DNA of 64,000 nt from NCBI GenBank assembly GCA_030549175.1, contig JAUKUA010000001.1, forward strand, positions 6,014,001-6,078,000. The letters run 5' to 3'. The notes under the pieces were generated by a model. It did not search any database, was not told the DNA's origin, and saw nothing but the letters and a program-made list of their open reading frames with translations. This DNA comes from Lasiosphaeris hirsuta (taxonomy: Eukaryota > Ascomycota > Sordariomycetes > Sordariales > Lasiosphaeriaceae). How positions within the stretch are numbered: the first letter of the stretch is position 1; every line of letters starts with the position of its first letter. Position numbers and translations under genes: made by a program. Below are positions 10,632 through 23,273 of this stretch, piece by piece.

Positions 10632-12136
10632 CGTAGATGAATTGTCGCTTAGGCCTGTCAACTGTGATAAGAGAGTCGCAAAGAAATGGCGAGCCCAGTC
10701 GCAATAAATAGGGTTGTAACTGCCTCGGTTTGGGCGTCACAGGTATCGGGATTGTAGGGAGTTTGATTGTCAAACAGAGCCAAGATATGGAATACGCGGG
10801 CCGAGAATGAATGGGGAATGGGGATGGCAATGGTCGGATATTTGTATGCAGGGATTGACCCTCACACCCTCACAAATGCTGAGCCACGTCTATTATTCAC
10901 TTAGGCTTGGCAGTCCAGCGGGGATTTTCGCGCCAAGTCAGGATGGCAATGGCTTGGATGGCTGCGACTTGTAAATGGAAGGCATGTGTTAGAAAATCGC
11001 TACGGTAAATTTTAAGGTCATCCGCCTGCGGGCCCAACAAAACCACAACCAATACAAAAACCCTACACATCCATATACAGGCTACATAAGATGTTGGCCG
11101 CAGGTGCCTCAAGCGGCCGAAAAAAATAACCCGGGGCATCTCGAAAAAAAAAAAAGAAAAAGGAAAAAAAAAAGAAAGGAAAAGAGGGAGGAAAAATATA
11201 CAAAAGCGTCATGCAGCTTGGCAAGAGCGTGGATGTTATGCAGAGGCGAAACCTTCGAGAAGCCGCCGCCCTCAAGTTGTCGGGGTATCATGTGATCTGC
11301 ATTCCAAGGGCACCCACATGACGTCTATTCGCCCCCGCCAAACTCATGTGGGCTACACCCGTCGCTAAAAATCCAAGTTTAGGGGCGCTGCTTGTCCAGG
11401 GAAGCCCCTTAAGGTTGCAACTTGGGAACCATCATCGCGTCATCTGGGTAACTTGAAGAACTGCACTGCTAATATATCGTCGCTGCCTGACGTGCTGCGG
11501 GCGGCGCGTACCTGGATACGGCCCCTATCCGCCATCACAAGCCTCAGTTGACGCCACCTGCGGTACATGCGGAACATGCGCAACATATTGATCGAAGGGT
11601 TTGTGGCTGTGGACTGATCAAAGAGGCATGCATAGAACGCATCGCATTCGTTTCGCCGTCTTACACCGATTGTGGCCTGGCGCGGCACAATGTGTGGAAT
11701 CTTACAAACGGTGCTGCGTGCATATGCTCGCATACAATTATCGATCCGGCTGTTCGGTTCGTGGAGTGCAGTCTAATCACTCCCCTTTTCCCCGCCTTGT
11801 TCCCCAGACTACGTGGGTTTTGCCTTGGATTGTGCCTTGTCAGTTTCCCCCGTTTTGGTCAAACGGGACCGTCGCATTCTCGGATCCTTCTCCGCACAAC
11901 CACATAGGTACTCCTCTACTCACAACCTATACCTCCTCTGCGAAATCTGACCTAAGGTGACGGCGGCGTCAGACAGCCGCCTAGCGGGCTCACCACACGG
12001 CGGCCTCAACTCTTCACACCCGAGCGTTTGACTATTTTTCATTATAAGTCACATATCTGCCTTGCCAGCCATCGCCAACAGACGGGCCGAGATTCTCCAG
12101 CCTAGGTGTGTGGTTCGGGTCAGGGCTCCTCTCAAC
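10632..12136. other. Upstream regions of two divergent genes
   Basis: 1.5 kb between the GPI-like protein and the ANCHR-like gene. An A/G-rich tract runs from 11142 to 11192 on the plus strand. The open frames overlapping 11550-11960 lack any protein signature. No gene or RNA is supported. Confidence 0.45.
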
Positions 12137-13384
12137 ATGGCTGCCCCCGTACGGCCGAGCGACCGCTCCCTACTCGACCGGCTAAATGCCCTGAAGCCAA
12201 CAAGCGTGACGCTTGACAAAGCCCCAAAGTAAAATGCAATGTCCCAGATGAACACCGAAAAGTCCCCTTGCTAAGAGTTAGGCAAAGCCTCATAACTTCC
12301 AACCCAGGCTGGACTGCTACCACCGGCTCTGGCTTTGGGCGTGCAGACCAGCAGCCCGAGCCGAGGGAAGATGCCTTGTCGGCGCGACTCCGCAATCTCC
12401 GTTCTGGTAGAGGGGACAGCGAATCGCCGAGCGCATATGTAACTGCAGATGCAGACGCAACACAGCCCCTTTACAATCCACAGAACACGGGCCAGAAACA
12501 GAAAGTATCCCTTGATGGGAAGAACCCCCTCTCTCATGAGGGCGTATTAAACAATAGTAGCTCGTTGCTCGGGCTGCCAGGAGACCCGTACCTGGTTGAG
12601 CCAGATGACCAGGAAGCCCTCGACGTGCTCCTGGAGGGATCAGGCGACTTTGAGCTGTCTGATTCTGAGTTTGGCGTAGGCGGCAGCGGCCGTACCGACG
12701 GCGAGGGCAGCCAAGCTGGCCGGTCTTCTAAGCAAACTCCGGAGGGACTCCACTTCTTCGGCCGCTGCCCGTGCTTGTAAAGACCAAGTACCCGGCGAGC
12801 AGAGTCTCCATGATGATGATTCCGACGGGGAACGCATGACCAAAGAAGTGGAGAACGTACTCTCCCAACTCCGTGATGAGATCAACTTGTCTGCGCAGCC
12901 GGCCGAGAAGGGGGGCATTTTGGCGGATGCATCAGATGCCAAGGGAGATGACGCCTCATATGCCCTCTCACTCCCCACAGTGCCCTCCTCACAGCCACTA
13001 GACCTGGAGCCCGAACACGAGCCTAGCACCCACAACCATCGAAAGTCCCTCGACTTTGAAAACGATATCACGGCTCGCCTGGCCTCGCTCAGGGGTTTGG
13101 GCGCCGGCATCAACACCGACTCGTTTGGTCTCCCCTCGGCGCCTACCTTTCGCCCCGAGGAACGAACCACCTCCTCCCCCGCCGCCGGGGCCCTCCGGAA
13201 GCAGGTTGGCCATACCGATGAGGACCAGAATTCGTGGTGCATTGTCTGCCTCGACGATGCGACCATTTGTTGTAATGGGTGCGACGACGACGTCTACTGT
13301 GCACGCTGCTGGAAAGAGATGCACTTTGGCCCGCTGGCTGGTTACGATGAACGGGGCCATAAATGGGCGAAGTTTGTGAGGTGA
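12137..13384 (+). CDS. ANCHR/ZFYVE19-like zinc-finger protein (abscission-checkpoint family)
   Basis: Exon 1 is 12137-12228, and the next coding block starts at 12282 (53-bp intron). The C-terminal block runs in another frame to the stop at 13384. The N-terminus has leucine-rich short motifs (SLLDRLNALKP and DALSARLRNLR) resembling the MIT-interacting motifs of ANCHR. The middle is acidic. The C-terminus carries a B-box-like cysteine/histidine cluster: CIVCLDDATICCNGCDDDVYCARCWKEMH, then YDERGHKWAKF. Metazoan ANCHR holds VPS4 back during cytokinesis; a similar fungal role is inference. The change of frame must lie between about 12600 and 12790, and no strong GT/AG pair resolves it (candidates: donor at 12676 or 12695, acceptors at 12678, 12781 or 12800). 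A sequencing indel is also possible. Confidence 0.75.
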
Positions 13385-13871
13385 CATGAATATGTTTATG
13401 AACATTGAAGTGGAGAGGTTGGCGATATGTCTCTCTTTAGGACGAGAGACTACTGCGTACAACGACACCTTAGTAATGAGAACACTTGGATATTTGGTCA
13501 ATATAGGAATGCCTATTTACTCGGGTTAGGGGGTATACAGTCCATTGTGGTTTACTACGATAAAATGTACGCTTCATGCGCCTGCTGATAAACTGTGCCG
13601 TCCTTCACTGACATTTCAGGTCACTAAGAAAGGTAACTCCAAACGCAAACCAACCCGCATGATGTTATTCCCTGTTTCAACAATCCGTCCGATAACCTGC
13701 CCGATAACCTGCTCAATAATCCGCCTGGCAATCCGCCTTGACTATGACCCCTTTCCCAACTGGTAGCACAATTTCGTTACCCCATAACCTTAAAGAAGGC
13801 TAAACTCGTGGGCATGAGATCACCCAATCCAACATCCCACTCGTTCTCTTGCATTCCGCTTTACCACTTTA
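13385..13871. other. Convergent 3' intergenic region
   Basis: It lies between the stops of the ANCHR-like and LMBR1-like genes. An imperfect repeat of CCGATAACCTG and AATCCGCC units is visible at about 13689-13735. No gene is supported. Confidence 0.45.
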
Positions 13872-15668
13872 TTATGCGCGAGACCCGTTTCCGTTGGTTC
13901 CGTACTCGCCCTGTGGGTGCGAGGTATTCCCAGTCTTGGCCCTTCCGGTAATGTCCTGCCATGTGGCCCCAAACCTACGCCCGGTGCTAGCCAGGAGGCC
14001 CTCCTCCTCATCAGCCTCAGCCTCCTCGTCCAACTCGCTTAGGTTGAGACGCGGTGTGCGGAAGAGGCTGGTGATGAAGACGGTCAAGAAGACAGCCAGG
14101 AAGGCAAACTGGGCCCAAAAGTCGATGGCACCAAAAACAGGCCAGTTGAGTGTGACCCTGTTGAGGAAGGTCGACATGACGGTCGGGGTACAGACATCTT
14201 TGGCAGCGGGGTTGCGGAATGCCTCAGAGCAGGGACGCACCATGTCCCGGTGCTCTGTGCAATTGGGCCGCTCACCGGGTGAGCTCGGCGCGTTGACACA
14301 GAATGTTTGCGTGCCATAGATCGCGTATTGCGGGGCCACCACCATAGCGATTGCGTAGTTAATGGCGAGGATAATGAGGGCCAGCATGACAGTGGCAATA
14401 AGTAGGGCTTGAGGAGCTGTACGGCCCTTCTTGATCTGGAAGATTCGCACCCAGAGGAACCGAATACCCACGTTGGCAATACCGGTGATAGAGCTGCTGA
14501 AGAGGAACAGCACAAGAAAGGCCATGAGGACATAGTCAACCGGGAACGCCTTGGCTGACTGGACAAAAATCCAGTTGACAGGCTGGAAGACGTTGATGTG
14601 GCCAAGTATGTAGCCGCAGTGCTGCTTGCACACCGAGTTGGCAGCCTTGTCGATGCCAGTGATGAGCATCGATACCCAGACAAGGATAGCAAGCAAGAGA
14701 AGGAATACGCCCCCAAGGAGCTTCAGAGGTCTGAAGACGGCCTGAACCTTGGTCCAAGCCCGGAATATTGCGCTGTGGCCCTCTCCGCGGGCTTCGGCTG
14801 CGAGTCTCTCCCGTCGCACAAGGGTCCGCTCTTCACGAAGCAGGGCATCCATTTCTCTACGGTCTTTCTGGGTCATGCCATCGGGATGACCGGCATTGCG
14901 CATCTCCAACTGTCGCTGGAGCTCCCGGTTGCGCTCCAGGGCCGAGGCCGTTGTAGCTGAAAGCTGAGGTGCAGAAATAGACGGCGCCGACTTGATGAAG
15001 GAGACTGGAAGTAGCGCGAGACCGGCGCCGGTGTACAGGACATAGAGCAGGGTGCCAAGGGACATGAGCAGACCCACGGCAAAGGTGAGAGCCTTCTCGC
15101 CCTTGTTTGCTGCAAGGAGACGCTTGAAATAGTCCAGGTCCATGTGCTTTCCGTGATCGTTGGTGGCGGCCGGGACAAAAAAGCCGACAAGGAACAAGAT
15201 AACGACGAGAACAACGAATACAAGTGTGTATTTCATGGATCTCCAGAAACGACTGCCAGAGCCGCTAACACCCTCCTCCTCTTCCACCTCATCGTACTCC
15301 TCGTACCAGAAATAGGCAAAAGGGATGACGATGAGACACAGAAGCGCATCGAGGCTATAGAGAGTGTAGTAGACAATTTTTAGGGTCAAGAGGATGCTGT
15401 CGACTCGTTCTGCGGTAGCCCAATCCTTTTTGGCGCCCAGCGTCACCGACGAGGTTGATGAGACAAGCGCGATGTCTACAGGGAGGAGTAACACGGTGGC
15501 GAGCAGAGAGGTGAGGCTGATAATGGCGACAATGCTCACGGTGGCTGAGCGCTCACGAGGCTGCTGCCAGGTGAAGGTGGTGATAATGGCGACAGCGAGG
15601 ATCAGAGCGACGGCCACGCCATATGCGACCCAGATCAGACTGGTCTGCAACAGTCCGGCAGGCGCCAT
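13872..15668 (-). CDS. LMBR1-domain membrane protein (probable LMBD1-like lysosomal/vacuolar cobalamin transporter family)
   Basis: Single exon, 598 residues from the ATG at 15668. That start places a hydrophobic segment right after [10 protein letters not shown]; a non-ATG extension upstream is unlikely. About nine membrane spans are visible in an LMBR1 arrangement: a group at the N-terminus, a long cytosolic loop with a coiled-coil-like charged region ([16 protein letters not shown] to [17 protein letters not shown]), then a C-terminal group. The C-terminal tail is acidic ([14 protein letters not shown]). The [32 protein letters not shown] and [16 protein letters not shown] segments match my memory of fungal proteins annotated as LMBD1. 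Fungi generally lack cobalamin metabolism, so the transporter name should be read as a family label, not a function. Divergent from Cft1. Confidence 0.85.
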   Translation of the reverse strand: MAPAGLLQTSLIWVAYGVAVALILAVAIITTFTWQQPRERSATVSIVAIISLTSLLATVLLLPVDIALVSSTSSVTLGAKKDWATAERVDSILLTLKIVYYTLYSLDALLCLIVIPFAYFWYEEYDEVEEEEGVSGSGSRFWRSMKYTLVFVVLVVILFLVGFFVPAATNDHGKHMDLDYFKRLLAANKGEKALTFAVGLLMSLGTLLYVLYTGAGLALLPVSFIKSAPSISAPQLSATTASALERNRELQRQLEMRNAGHPDGMTQKDRREMDALLREERTLVRRERLAAEARGEGHSAIFRAWTKVQAVFRPLKLLGGVFLLLLAILVWVSMLITGIDKAANSVCKQHCGYILGHINVFQPVNWIFVQSAKAFPVDYVLMAFLVLFLFSSSITGIANVGIRFLWVRIFQIKKGRTAPQALLIATVMLALIILAINYAIAMVVAPQYAIYGTQTFCVNAPSSPGERPNCTEHRDMVRPCSEAFRNPAAKDVCTPTVMSTFLNRVTLNWPVFGAIDFWAQFAFLAVFLTVFITSLFRTPRLNLSELDEEAEADEEEGLLASTGRRFGATWQDITGRAKTGNTSHPQGEYGTNGNGSRA

Positions 15669-16244
15669 GTTTGATGGAGTCTGAATTTGCGACGCAATGC
15701 AGGACAATGCAAGGCGGGGCACTGTGATTTAGAGTTTCAACTGCTGATCGGCTGTGTTGACAGCGAGTGGGGATGGGATCGTTGTTATCGATTGTTGTCG
15801 GGGATGTCTTGAGCACTGGCAGGCAGGCACAGACAGAAGACCAAAGCCCCAGGTCATGGTGCGGTCATGCATTCCAACTCCAAGCTAACTATTAAATCTG
15901 TGACGCAATGGCGCATGTTATTGATTGCCTGCAGGGGTCTGAAGTTCGGGGAAGAGCTTGTGTGGGGCCGCAATGAACCTGGCCTGTGCCCAGCCCAGCC
16001 CAGACCCTGGCGCACTTCGGGTGCCTGTTCTTCCAAGCCGAAAACCGGCAGCTTGTTGTAGCCAATCAACCACCATCACGGATTGGCTAGATGCATTTTC
16101 AACTCACCGACGCGCTGCGATTTCCCACATTGGTCCACCCTTGACTTGGAGTGTGCTTGCGACCAGACAACGACATCAACAACACTTTATTCCTCGGCGA
16201 AAATTCACCTCTAGTAGCAGCGATATGCGCCCAATTGCTACACA
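15669..16244. promoter_or_regulatory. Shared upstream region of the LMBR1-like gene and Cft1
   Basis: 576 bp between divergent start codons. It contains an inverted pair of CCAAT elements (see the entry at 16060-16088). No ORF is supported. Confidence 0.5.
16060..16088. promoter_or_regulatory. Inverted CCAAT pair
   Basis: AGCCAATC at 16060-16067 and its perfect reverse complement GATTGGCT at 16081-16088 are separated by 13 bp. Each arm contains a CCAAT core as bound by the fungal Hap/CBC complex. The Cft1 start is about 157 bp to the right and the LMBR1-like start about 390 bp to the left. Function is inferred. Confidence 0.5.
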
Positions 16245-19200
16245 ATGCAGTGCTACACCGAGTTGACGCCGCCGACGGCAGTCACGCATTCCCTGACGCT
16301 GCAGTTCGTCCCCGGAACCGGCACAAACCTCGTCGTCGCAAAGTCGTCACTGCTCCGGATTTTCAGAACAAAGATTGTTTCCGCCGAACTTGAGACCCCG
16401 GAGAGTGCGGCCCGACGGGCAAAGGCTGCGAGCCGGTATGAGGACCGCCTTGCCAATGATGACGATGGCCTTGAGGTGTCCTTCCTCGGCGGCGACAGCC
16501 TTGCGACAAAGGCAGACCGTGCCAACACAGCCAAGCTCGTCCTTGTCGCCGAAATTTCCCTCCCAGGCACAATAACAGGCCTCGCCAAAATCAAAACATC
16601 GAAAAATACGGGGGGTGATGCGCTTCTACTAGCATTCAAGGAAGCAAGGCTTAGTCTGGTGGAGTGGAACACGGAGCGGCACACGCTCTCCACCATTTCA
16701 ATTCACTACTATGAGCAAGACGAACTCCAGGGGAGCCCATGGGCTTCCCCTCTCAGCCACTACTCAAACTTCCTGGCGGCAGATCCGGGGAGCAGGTGCG
16801 CCGCACTCAAGTTTGGTGCCAGGAATCTGGCGATTCTGCCCTTCAAACAGAGTGATGAAGACATTGACATGGGAGACTGGGATGAAGAGCTGGACGGCCC
16901 GAGGCCAGTCAAGGACTTGTCCAGCGCAGTCATAAATGGAACTAGCAACATAGAAGACACACCATATTCACCCTCATTTGTCCTTCGACTGTCCAATCTT
17001 GACCCTAGTCTCCTGCATCCTGTGCACCTGGCCTTTCTACATGAGTACAGAGAGCCTACCTTTGGCATCCTCTCGGCAACCAGGGACGCCTCGAACTCGC
17101 TTGGCCGCAAGGATCACTTCGCATACATGGTCTTCACACTGGATCTGCAGCAGAAGGCCTCCACAACCATCCTCTCTGTCGGTGGTCTGCCCCAGGACCT
17201 CTTCCGGGTCGTGCCCCTGCCCGCCCCGGTCGGTGGCGCACTACTCGTAGGAGTCAATGAGCTGATCCATATCGATCAATCGGGCAAGCCAAACGGCGTG
17301 GCTGTGAACCCTCTCACCAAGCAGTCTACATCCTTCGGCCTCGTTGATCAGTCTGATCTCAACATCAGGCTGGAGGACTGCGTCATTGACGTCCTCACAG
17401 CCGACTTAGGCGAGCTTCTCATCATTCTAAATGACGGGCGGATGGCGCTGGTCACCTTCCGTATCGACGGTCGCACCGTATCTGGTCTCGAGGTCAAAAT
17501 GTTGTCATCCGAGACTGGCGGGTATATCATACCCTGCCGCGTCGCGACCCTTTCGAGAATAGGGCGGAGCACCATATTTGCGGGATGCGAGGATGGTGAT
17601 TCCGTAGTGTTTGGCTGGACTAGAAGACAGAGCCATGCTGCGAAGAGAAAGCACCGGATTCAGGACACCAACCTTGACATGGATATCGAGGAGGACGAAG
17701 ACATCGACGATGACGATGATGATCTCTATGGCGAGGAGCCTACTGCTCGTCAACAGACCATCTCGGTGGCAGGCAGTGCGAAGACTGGAGATTTGAACTT
17801 CCGCGTCCATGATCGTCTTTTGAGCATAGCGCCCATCCAGAGCATGACGTACGGTCAACCTAGCTGGCTGCCCGGTAGCGAGGAGGAACGCAATTCGGTC
17901 GGGGTTCGCAGTGAGCTTCAACTGGTATGTGCTGTGGGTAGAGGAAAGGCGAGCTCTCTCGCGGTTATGAACCTGCAAATACAGCCCAAAGTCATTGGGC
18001 GGTTTGACTTTCCGGAGGCACGAGGTTTTTGGACAGTATACGCCAAAAAACCCGTTCCAAAGGCTCTGCAGGGCGACAAAGGGGGCGCCATTGGTAATGA
18101 CTACGACACATCCGGACAGTACGACAAGTTCATGATTGTGGCAAAGGTCGATCTAGACGGATATGGAACATCAGATGTGTATGCGCTCACCGCAGCTGGG
18201 TTTGAAAGTCTTGCCGACACCGAGTTTGAGCCAGCCGCTGGTCTTACCGTCGAGGCCGGAATGATGGGGAAGGACAGCAGGATTATCCAGGTTCTAAAAT
18301 CAGAAGTCCGGTGCTATGACGGAGGTACGTGTTGTTTTCCTGTTATCGTTTTCTGATAAGCTTCGGTAGCCAACTCACTTTTCAGACCTGGGACTCAGCC
18401 AGATTCTTCCCATGTTGGATGAGGAAACCGGCTCAGAACCCCGAGTCAATAGCGCCAGCATTGCCGACCCCTATCTTCTCCTCATCCGGGACGACTTTAG
18501 TGTATTCATTGCGCAGATCGACAATAGCAATGAGCTAGAAGAAGTTGAGAAAGGAGACAAGACACTGATCACAACAAAGTGGCTCACAGGCTGCCTGTAT
18601 ATCGATGTAAACGGCGTGTTTGCGGAAGAAACCACAAGCAAGGGGAAAGGGAAAGAAAGCATACTTATGTTCCTCCTTAGCGCGAGTGGCGCACTTCATG
18701 TAAGCCGCGTGTTTGTATTCCCGTCGACATGGTACTCACATACTTAGATATACCGTCTTCCGGACCTCACTAGGCCAGTATATGTCGCCGAAGGACTCTC
18801 GTACATCCCCCCTGGGCTCTCGGCAGACTATGCTGCCAGGAAAGGGACTGCAAAGGAGGCAGTGAGTGAAATACTTGTTGCTGATCTCGGAGATACCATA
18901 TATAAATCTCCGTATCTTATTGTAAGTTAAGTTGACCCTTCACCATATACATGTTGACTAACCCACTATAGCTACGGCACCTGAACAACGACCTGACCCT
19001 CTACCAACCATACCGTGTTAAGAGAGATACCGGTCAAGTATTTTCTAAAAGCTTGTTTTTCCAAAAGCTGCCAAACTCATCGTTTGCCAAGCTGCTTGAG
19101 GAAACCCCCGATGATGATACCGCGGAGCCGCTCCGATTCTTACCGATGCGTCGATGTATCAATGTTTCCGGATACAGCACAGTTTTCCTTCCTGGCCCCT

Positions 19201-20783
19201 CTCCGAGCTTCATACTGAAATCTGCAAAGTCCATACCAAGGGTAGTTGGACTTCAGGGGACGACTGTCCAAGCAATGAGCTCCTTCCACACGGAGGGATG
19301 TGAGCACGGCTTCATATATGCAGACACTCGGGGGATTGCACGAGTGGCCCAGCTGCAAAGTGACTGCAGCTACGCCGAGACAGGAATCTCGGTCAAGAAA
19401 GTCACTCTCGAGGCAGATATCGATGCCGTGGCTTATCATCCCCCGTCGCAGAGCTATGTAGTGGGCATCAATGTCAGCGAGCCTTTTGAGCTGCCCAAAG
19501 ATGACGACCATCACAAAGAATGGGCCAGGGAAAACATAAGCTTTAAACCAACAATCGAAAGGGGGGTCTTGAAGCTGATTAACCCAATCACTTGGACCGT
19601 CGTCGATGCTGTCGAGCTGGAGCCATGCGAGACAATCCTATGCGTCGAGACGTTGAACCTCGAGATATCCGAGTCAACCAACGAGCGGAAACAGCTGATC
19701 GCAGTCGGCACAGCCCGCACCAAGGGCGAGGACCTCCCAACACGGGGGCATGTGTACGTCTATGACATTGCCGACGTTATTCCAGAGCCCGGTCGCCCCG
19801 AGACAAACAAGAAGTTGAAGCTTGTTGCCAAGGAAGATATCCCTCGTGGCGCCGTGACTGCGATTTCGGAGGTTGGAACACAGGGTCTGATGCTGGTGGC
19901 CCAAGGTCAGAAGTGTATGGTCCGCGGCCTGAAGGAAGACGGGACGCTTCTACCTGTTGCGTTTATGGACATGAACTGTTACGTCACAAGCGTCAAGGAG
20001 CTCCCCGGCACAGGCCTTTGCCTGATGGCGGATGCGTTCAAGGGGTTGTGGTTCACGGGATACACCGAGGAGCCTTATAAAATGATACTGCTTGGGAAAA
20101 GCTCCAGTAGGTTAGAGGTGCTGAACGCCGACTTCCTCCCGGATGGCCGAGAGCTATTCATTGTGGCAACGGATGCGGATGGCCATCTCAACGTCTTACA
20201 GTTCGACCCAGAGCGTAAGTAACCGCAACATGAATAAACTTGGGGGGACCAAGCGCATGGCTAACATAGAAATGCAGATCCGAAATCACTCCAGGGCCAT
20301 CTACTCCTCCATCGAACCACCTTTAATACCGGCGCCCACCACCCAACCCACTCGATGCTCCTCCCGCTAGTGCCACCGACGACAAGCTCGGAGCAGTCTC
20401 GGGCCAACGGAAACACCAACCAGGATCCATCGCACCTCCTGCTCCTCGCATCCCCCACCGGCGTGCTAGCCGCGCTCCGGCCCCTGTCCGAGGCGGGCTA
20501 CCGCCGCTTGTCATCCTTAGCAGCGCAGCTAACCACGTCGCTGCCGCACGCTGCCGGGCTTAACCCCAAGGGCCATCGTATGCCGTCGGCGAGCTGTGCA
20601 CAGTCGGCTGTCGACGCGGGTGTCGGCCGTAATATTGTTGATGGCGCGATCTTGGAACGGTTCAACGAGCTGGGTACCGGTCGGCGCGTTGAGATGGCCG
20701 GCAGGGCTGGGTATGGCAGCGCTGGCGAGGTAAGAGGGGAGCTAGAAGGGCTGTTGGGGTGGGCTGGTATGGGGTATTTTTGA
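16245..20783 (+). CDS. cft1: Cleavage and polyadenylation factor subunit Cft1 (CPSF160 homologue)
   Basis: Five exons: 16245-18324, 18386-18699, 18748-18921, 18972-20214, 20278-20783, giving 1438 residues, close to the usual length. Cft1 is the large WD-propeller scaffold of the complex that recognises the polyadenylation signal and organises pre-mRNA 3' cleavage. Visible features are the N-terminal MQCYTELTPPTAVTHSLTLQF with NLVVAKSSLLRIF, the SIHYYEQDEL segment, an acidic stretch around residue 480 (EEDEDIDDDDDDLYGEE) after a basic KRKHR, the RPVYVAEGLSYIPPG segment, and the C-terminal CPSF-A region (VYDIADVIPEPGRP, DMNCYVTSVKELPG, LQFDPEHPKSLQGHLLLHR, NTGAHHPTHS). All introns are 50-63 bp and every junction keeps the family pattern. 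Confidence 0.96.
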
Positions 20784-21752
20784 GCTGGGGGGGAAAAGGA
20801 CGGTCTGAGAGGTAGTGAACTGTGAGGAACTTGGTTTTGTGAGGATTATTATATCGTTTTGGCGATGGGGAAATGGATATGTTTCCAGTGGTAGTCAGCG
20901 GTGATTTTCTGCTAGATTTCTGCCTCATGGGTGGGCGGGAAGTGAAGTTTATGGGAGAGAAAGAGAACAAGACCAGTCTGCTTCAACGACGGGTATGGCG
21001 TTTGAAAATAATCCTGCTTTTGGTGGCGCAGTTGTTACACAACTTCTACCTGGGTTTTCCACATACACAGAGGAGATTTTCAGGGCATTCCGTTCAACCT
21101 AGTGCCCCCAAGACTCTAGACGCATGACTTCCCCCACACAGCTGTAGCACTTCACTATAACTATGGCTTGAAAAAGAAGGAATAAAGTATGTTGTCTGTG
21201 GATGTCGAGGGAAATTTATACATCTAGGATACACTCTGCCCCTCGCCTGCTCAGTGGCTACGATCTTGGAGCTTGCCGGGATGAAACCCCGCTTTGTAGA
21301 ATGCCTCTACAGCTCAAACGAAGCCATGGATGGGAAACCGAGACCCCTCGTCATTCTAAAAGGCTCATCATCAGCGTCGAAGTCAAGTGTTTCCCGCTGA
21401 CAACAATATTAAGGTGGGGGTTTGATGAATGAGCATCTTCATAGACAGGGAGATATATGAAAGTTGCTGAGTTTGGTTCTAAACATCGCGTCTATCCGCG
21501 GTTACTGATGTTATGGTCCAAACGCCTATATAAATCGCACCCAGCCGGTATCAAAGCAGTTCCCATCATAATCCGTAAACCTTTACAGTCGCCACTTAGT
21601 CACGTGGCGTCGCCATATAAGCAACCACCTTAGTCCAGACCATGGCAAATCCAAGGCCCAAGGTAAGTGTACAGAGGAAAATATCAGAGTTCGTCGAAGC
21701 ATCAACAAAGGAAAACTACCCTGACGGTACAAGTTCATGTCCCATCTTCCAA
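20784..21752. other. Convergent 3' intergenic region
   Basis: Nearly 1 kb between the 3' ends of Cft1 and the Pal1-domain gene. It is AT-richer than the coding DNA, with no protein-like ORF, RNA gene or repeat that I can support. Confidence 0.45.
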
Positions 21753-23228
21753 CTAGTAATCATCATCATTAGACTTCTTCCGCCGTAGGCTGCCGAAGCG
21801 CTTCTTCAGGGTCTGAGCTAAGCTCTTGCCAGTGGTGTTACGGCGCCGGAGGTCGCAATCAACCGCATTAGTGTCCAAAAAGGGGTTTGGGTTTAGCCGA
21901 TCTCGCGATGGAGTTTCGCCAGTGTTGCTGATACTGCGTTGGCGAGCTCGGGCACTGTCATCTTTCATGAGACCGCTAGTAATTGGCGCTGTCATCTCAT
22001 AAATAGCACCACCGGCGCTGTTGGATTCGGATTTCTTTGTAGAGCGCGTAGCCTTGTCAAGGCTGAAAATAGGCTCGCCCTTTCCCTTTAGATCATCATC
22101 AGCGTAACGCTGTTACCAAAGTTAGCTTGAATTATTTCCATATCCAAAGACGGCGACTCACGATGTGGTCCCAACGCTTGTATGCACCACCTGGAGCGTC
22201 GCTTTCCCGCATAAGGTCTGCGCCCTCCTCGTAGTCCATCGTGCGTCCGAACATGTCTGTCATGCCCGGAGCGACAATTGCCGTGCCTTGTAACGGAACA
22301 TGTCGCGAAAGAGAGTCCTTCAGGTAAATCTCGGGTGTGGCCTTTAGGGCCTCGAGGTTGGTATCCCGGACAGCTTCGACGGGTGAGTACATCTTGTTGG
22401 CGTTCCGAGCTTTCATGGTTGGATCGAACGGGCCACCATGATGATACGGGATATTGGGATTTGGGCCACTGTGGTCGAGGGAGTCAATTGTGTCACTGGG
22501 TTGCTGGCGCCGGTGGCCGCTGCGAAGGTGTGGGGCATGATCCGCCGCCCGGTGATCTCGCTTGAGCATTGCCAGAGGTCGATGGGACATATCGCCCGGA
22601 AAACGCTCCCTGAGCGAGCCGCCGCGGCTCAGCGGATGATCCTCGCCTTCTCTAGCCATGTGCTCCTGAGTGAGTGTCGCGAGAGGGCGATGCGACCTGT
22701 CTCCCGGGTACCGCTCGGCGAGTGAGATCGCACGACGATGGCCTCCTTCGGGTACCTTGAGAGTGTCGGCGGCAACACTGGGGCGGGACGACGACACGCT
22801 GTTGGAGCGGGCTAGGATGGTTCCCTGGTTCCAACTGGTCGTTGGGGGGTTTGCAGTATGGAGGGATTTCTTTCGCTCAATTGTCGAAATGCGCGGGAGT
22901 ATGGTGGGTGGGGGAGAAGGAGGAAGACGCTTGTTCACGCTGTTGCCCCTGCTGAGGAGACGACGGAAGAAGGGCTGTTCTTCAATGTCCTCGTCGTCTT
23001 CTTGCGACTTGGAACGCGAGTGACGGCCTGGAGAAGCTGGTGGTGTCGGGGGCAAAACTTTTGCACGAGTCGCGAAGACCTGGCTGGGCTCGGGATCGTA
23101 GAGGGGGCCAAGTATGTAATTGCTTGCCTATCAGCGTTGCAAATGCGTTCATATCAGTAAGAGAAAAAGCATATTACTGTCCCCTATCTCGCATTCGATA
23201 CGAAAACAACTTGGGTATCTGGAGGCAT
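21753..23228 (-). CDS. Pal1-domain cell-morphology protein
   Basis: The core is exon 23127-22162 and exon 22109-21753. A first exon at 23228-23202 is likely, giving about 449 residues; an in-frame ATG at 23273 is an alternative start. The Pal1-like signature is HHGGPFDPTMKARNANKMYSPVEAVRDTN, followed by TPEIYLKDSLSRH and the YEEGADLM to YKRWDHIRY segment, as in fungal proteins labelled Pal1. S. pombe Pal1 acts at cell tips and endocytic sites to keep cylindrical shape; the role here is inferred. The N-terminal half is rich in Ser/Pro/Arg with PPTPPASPG, and two similar RERFPGDMSHRPLA / AERYPGDRSHRPLA units occur. The C-terminus is basic then acidic (KKRFGSLRRKKSNDDDY). The first intron donor (GTATCG) is weak, so the N-terminus is uncertain. 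Confidence 0.85.
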
Positions 23229-23273
23229 CTTGTCACTGCCTTGGGGCCCGACGCTGGGCAGGTACGCGGCCAT

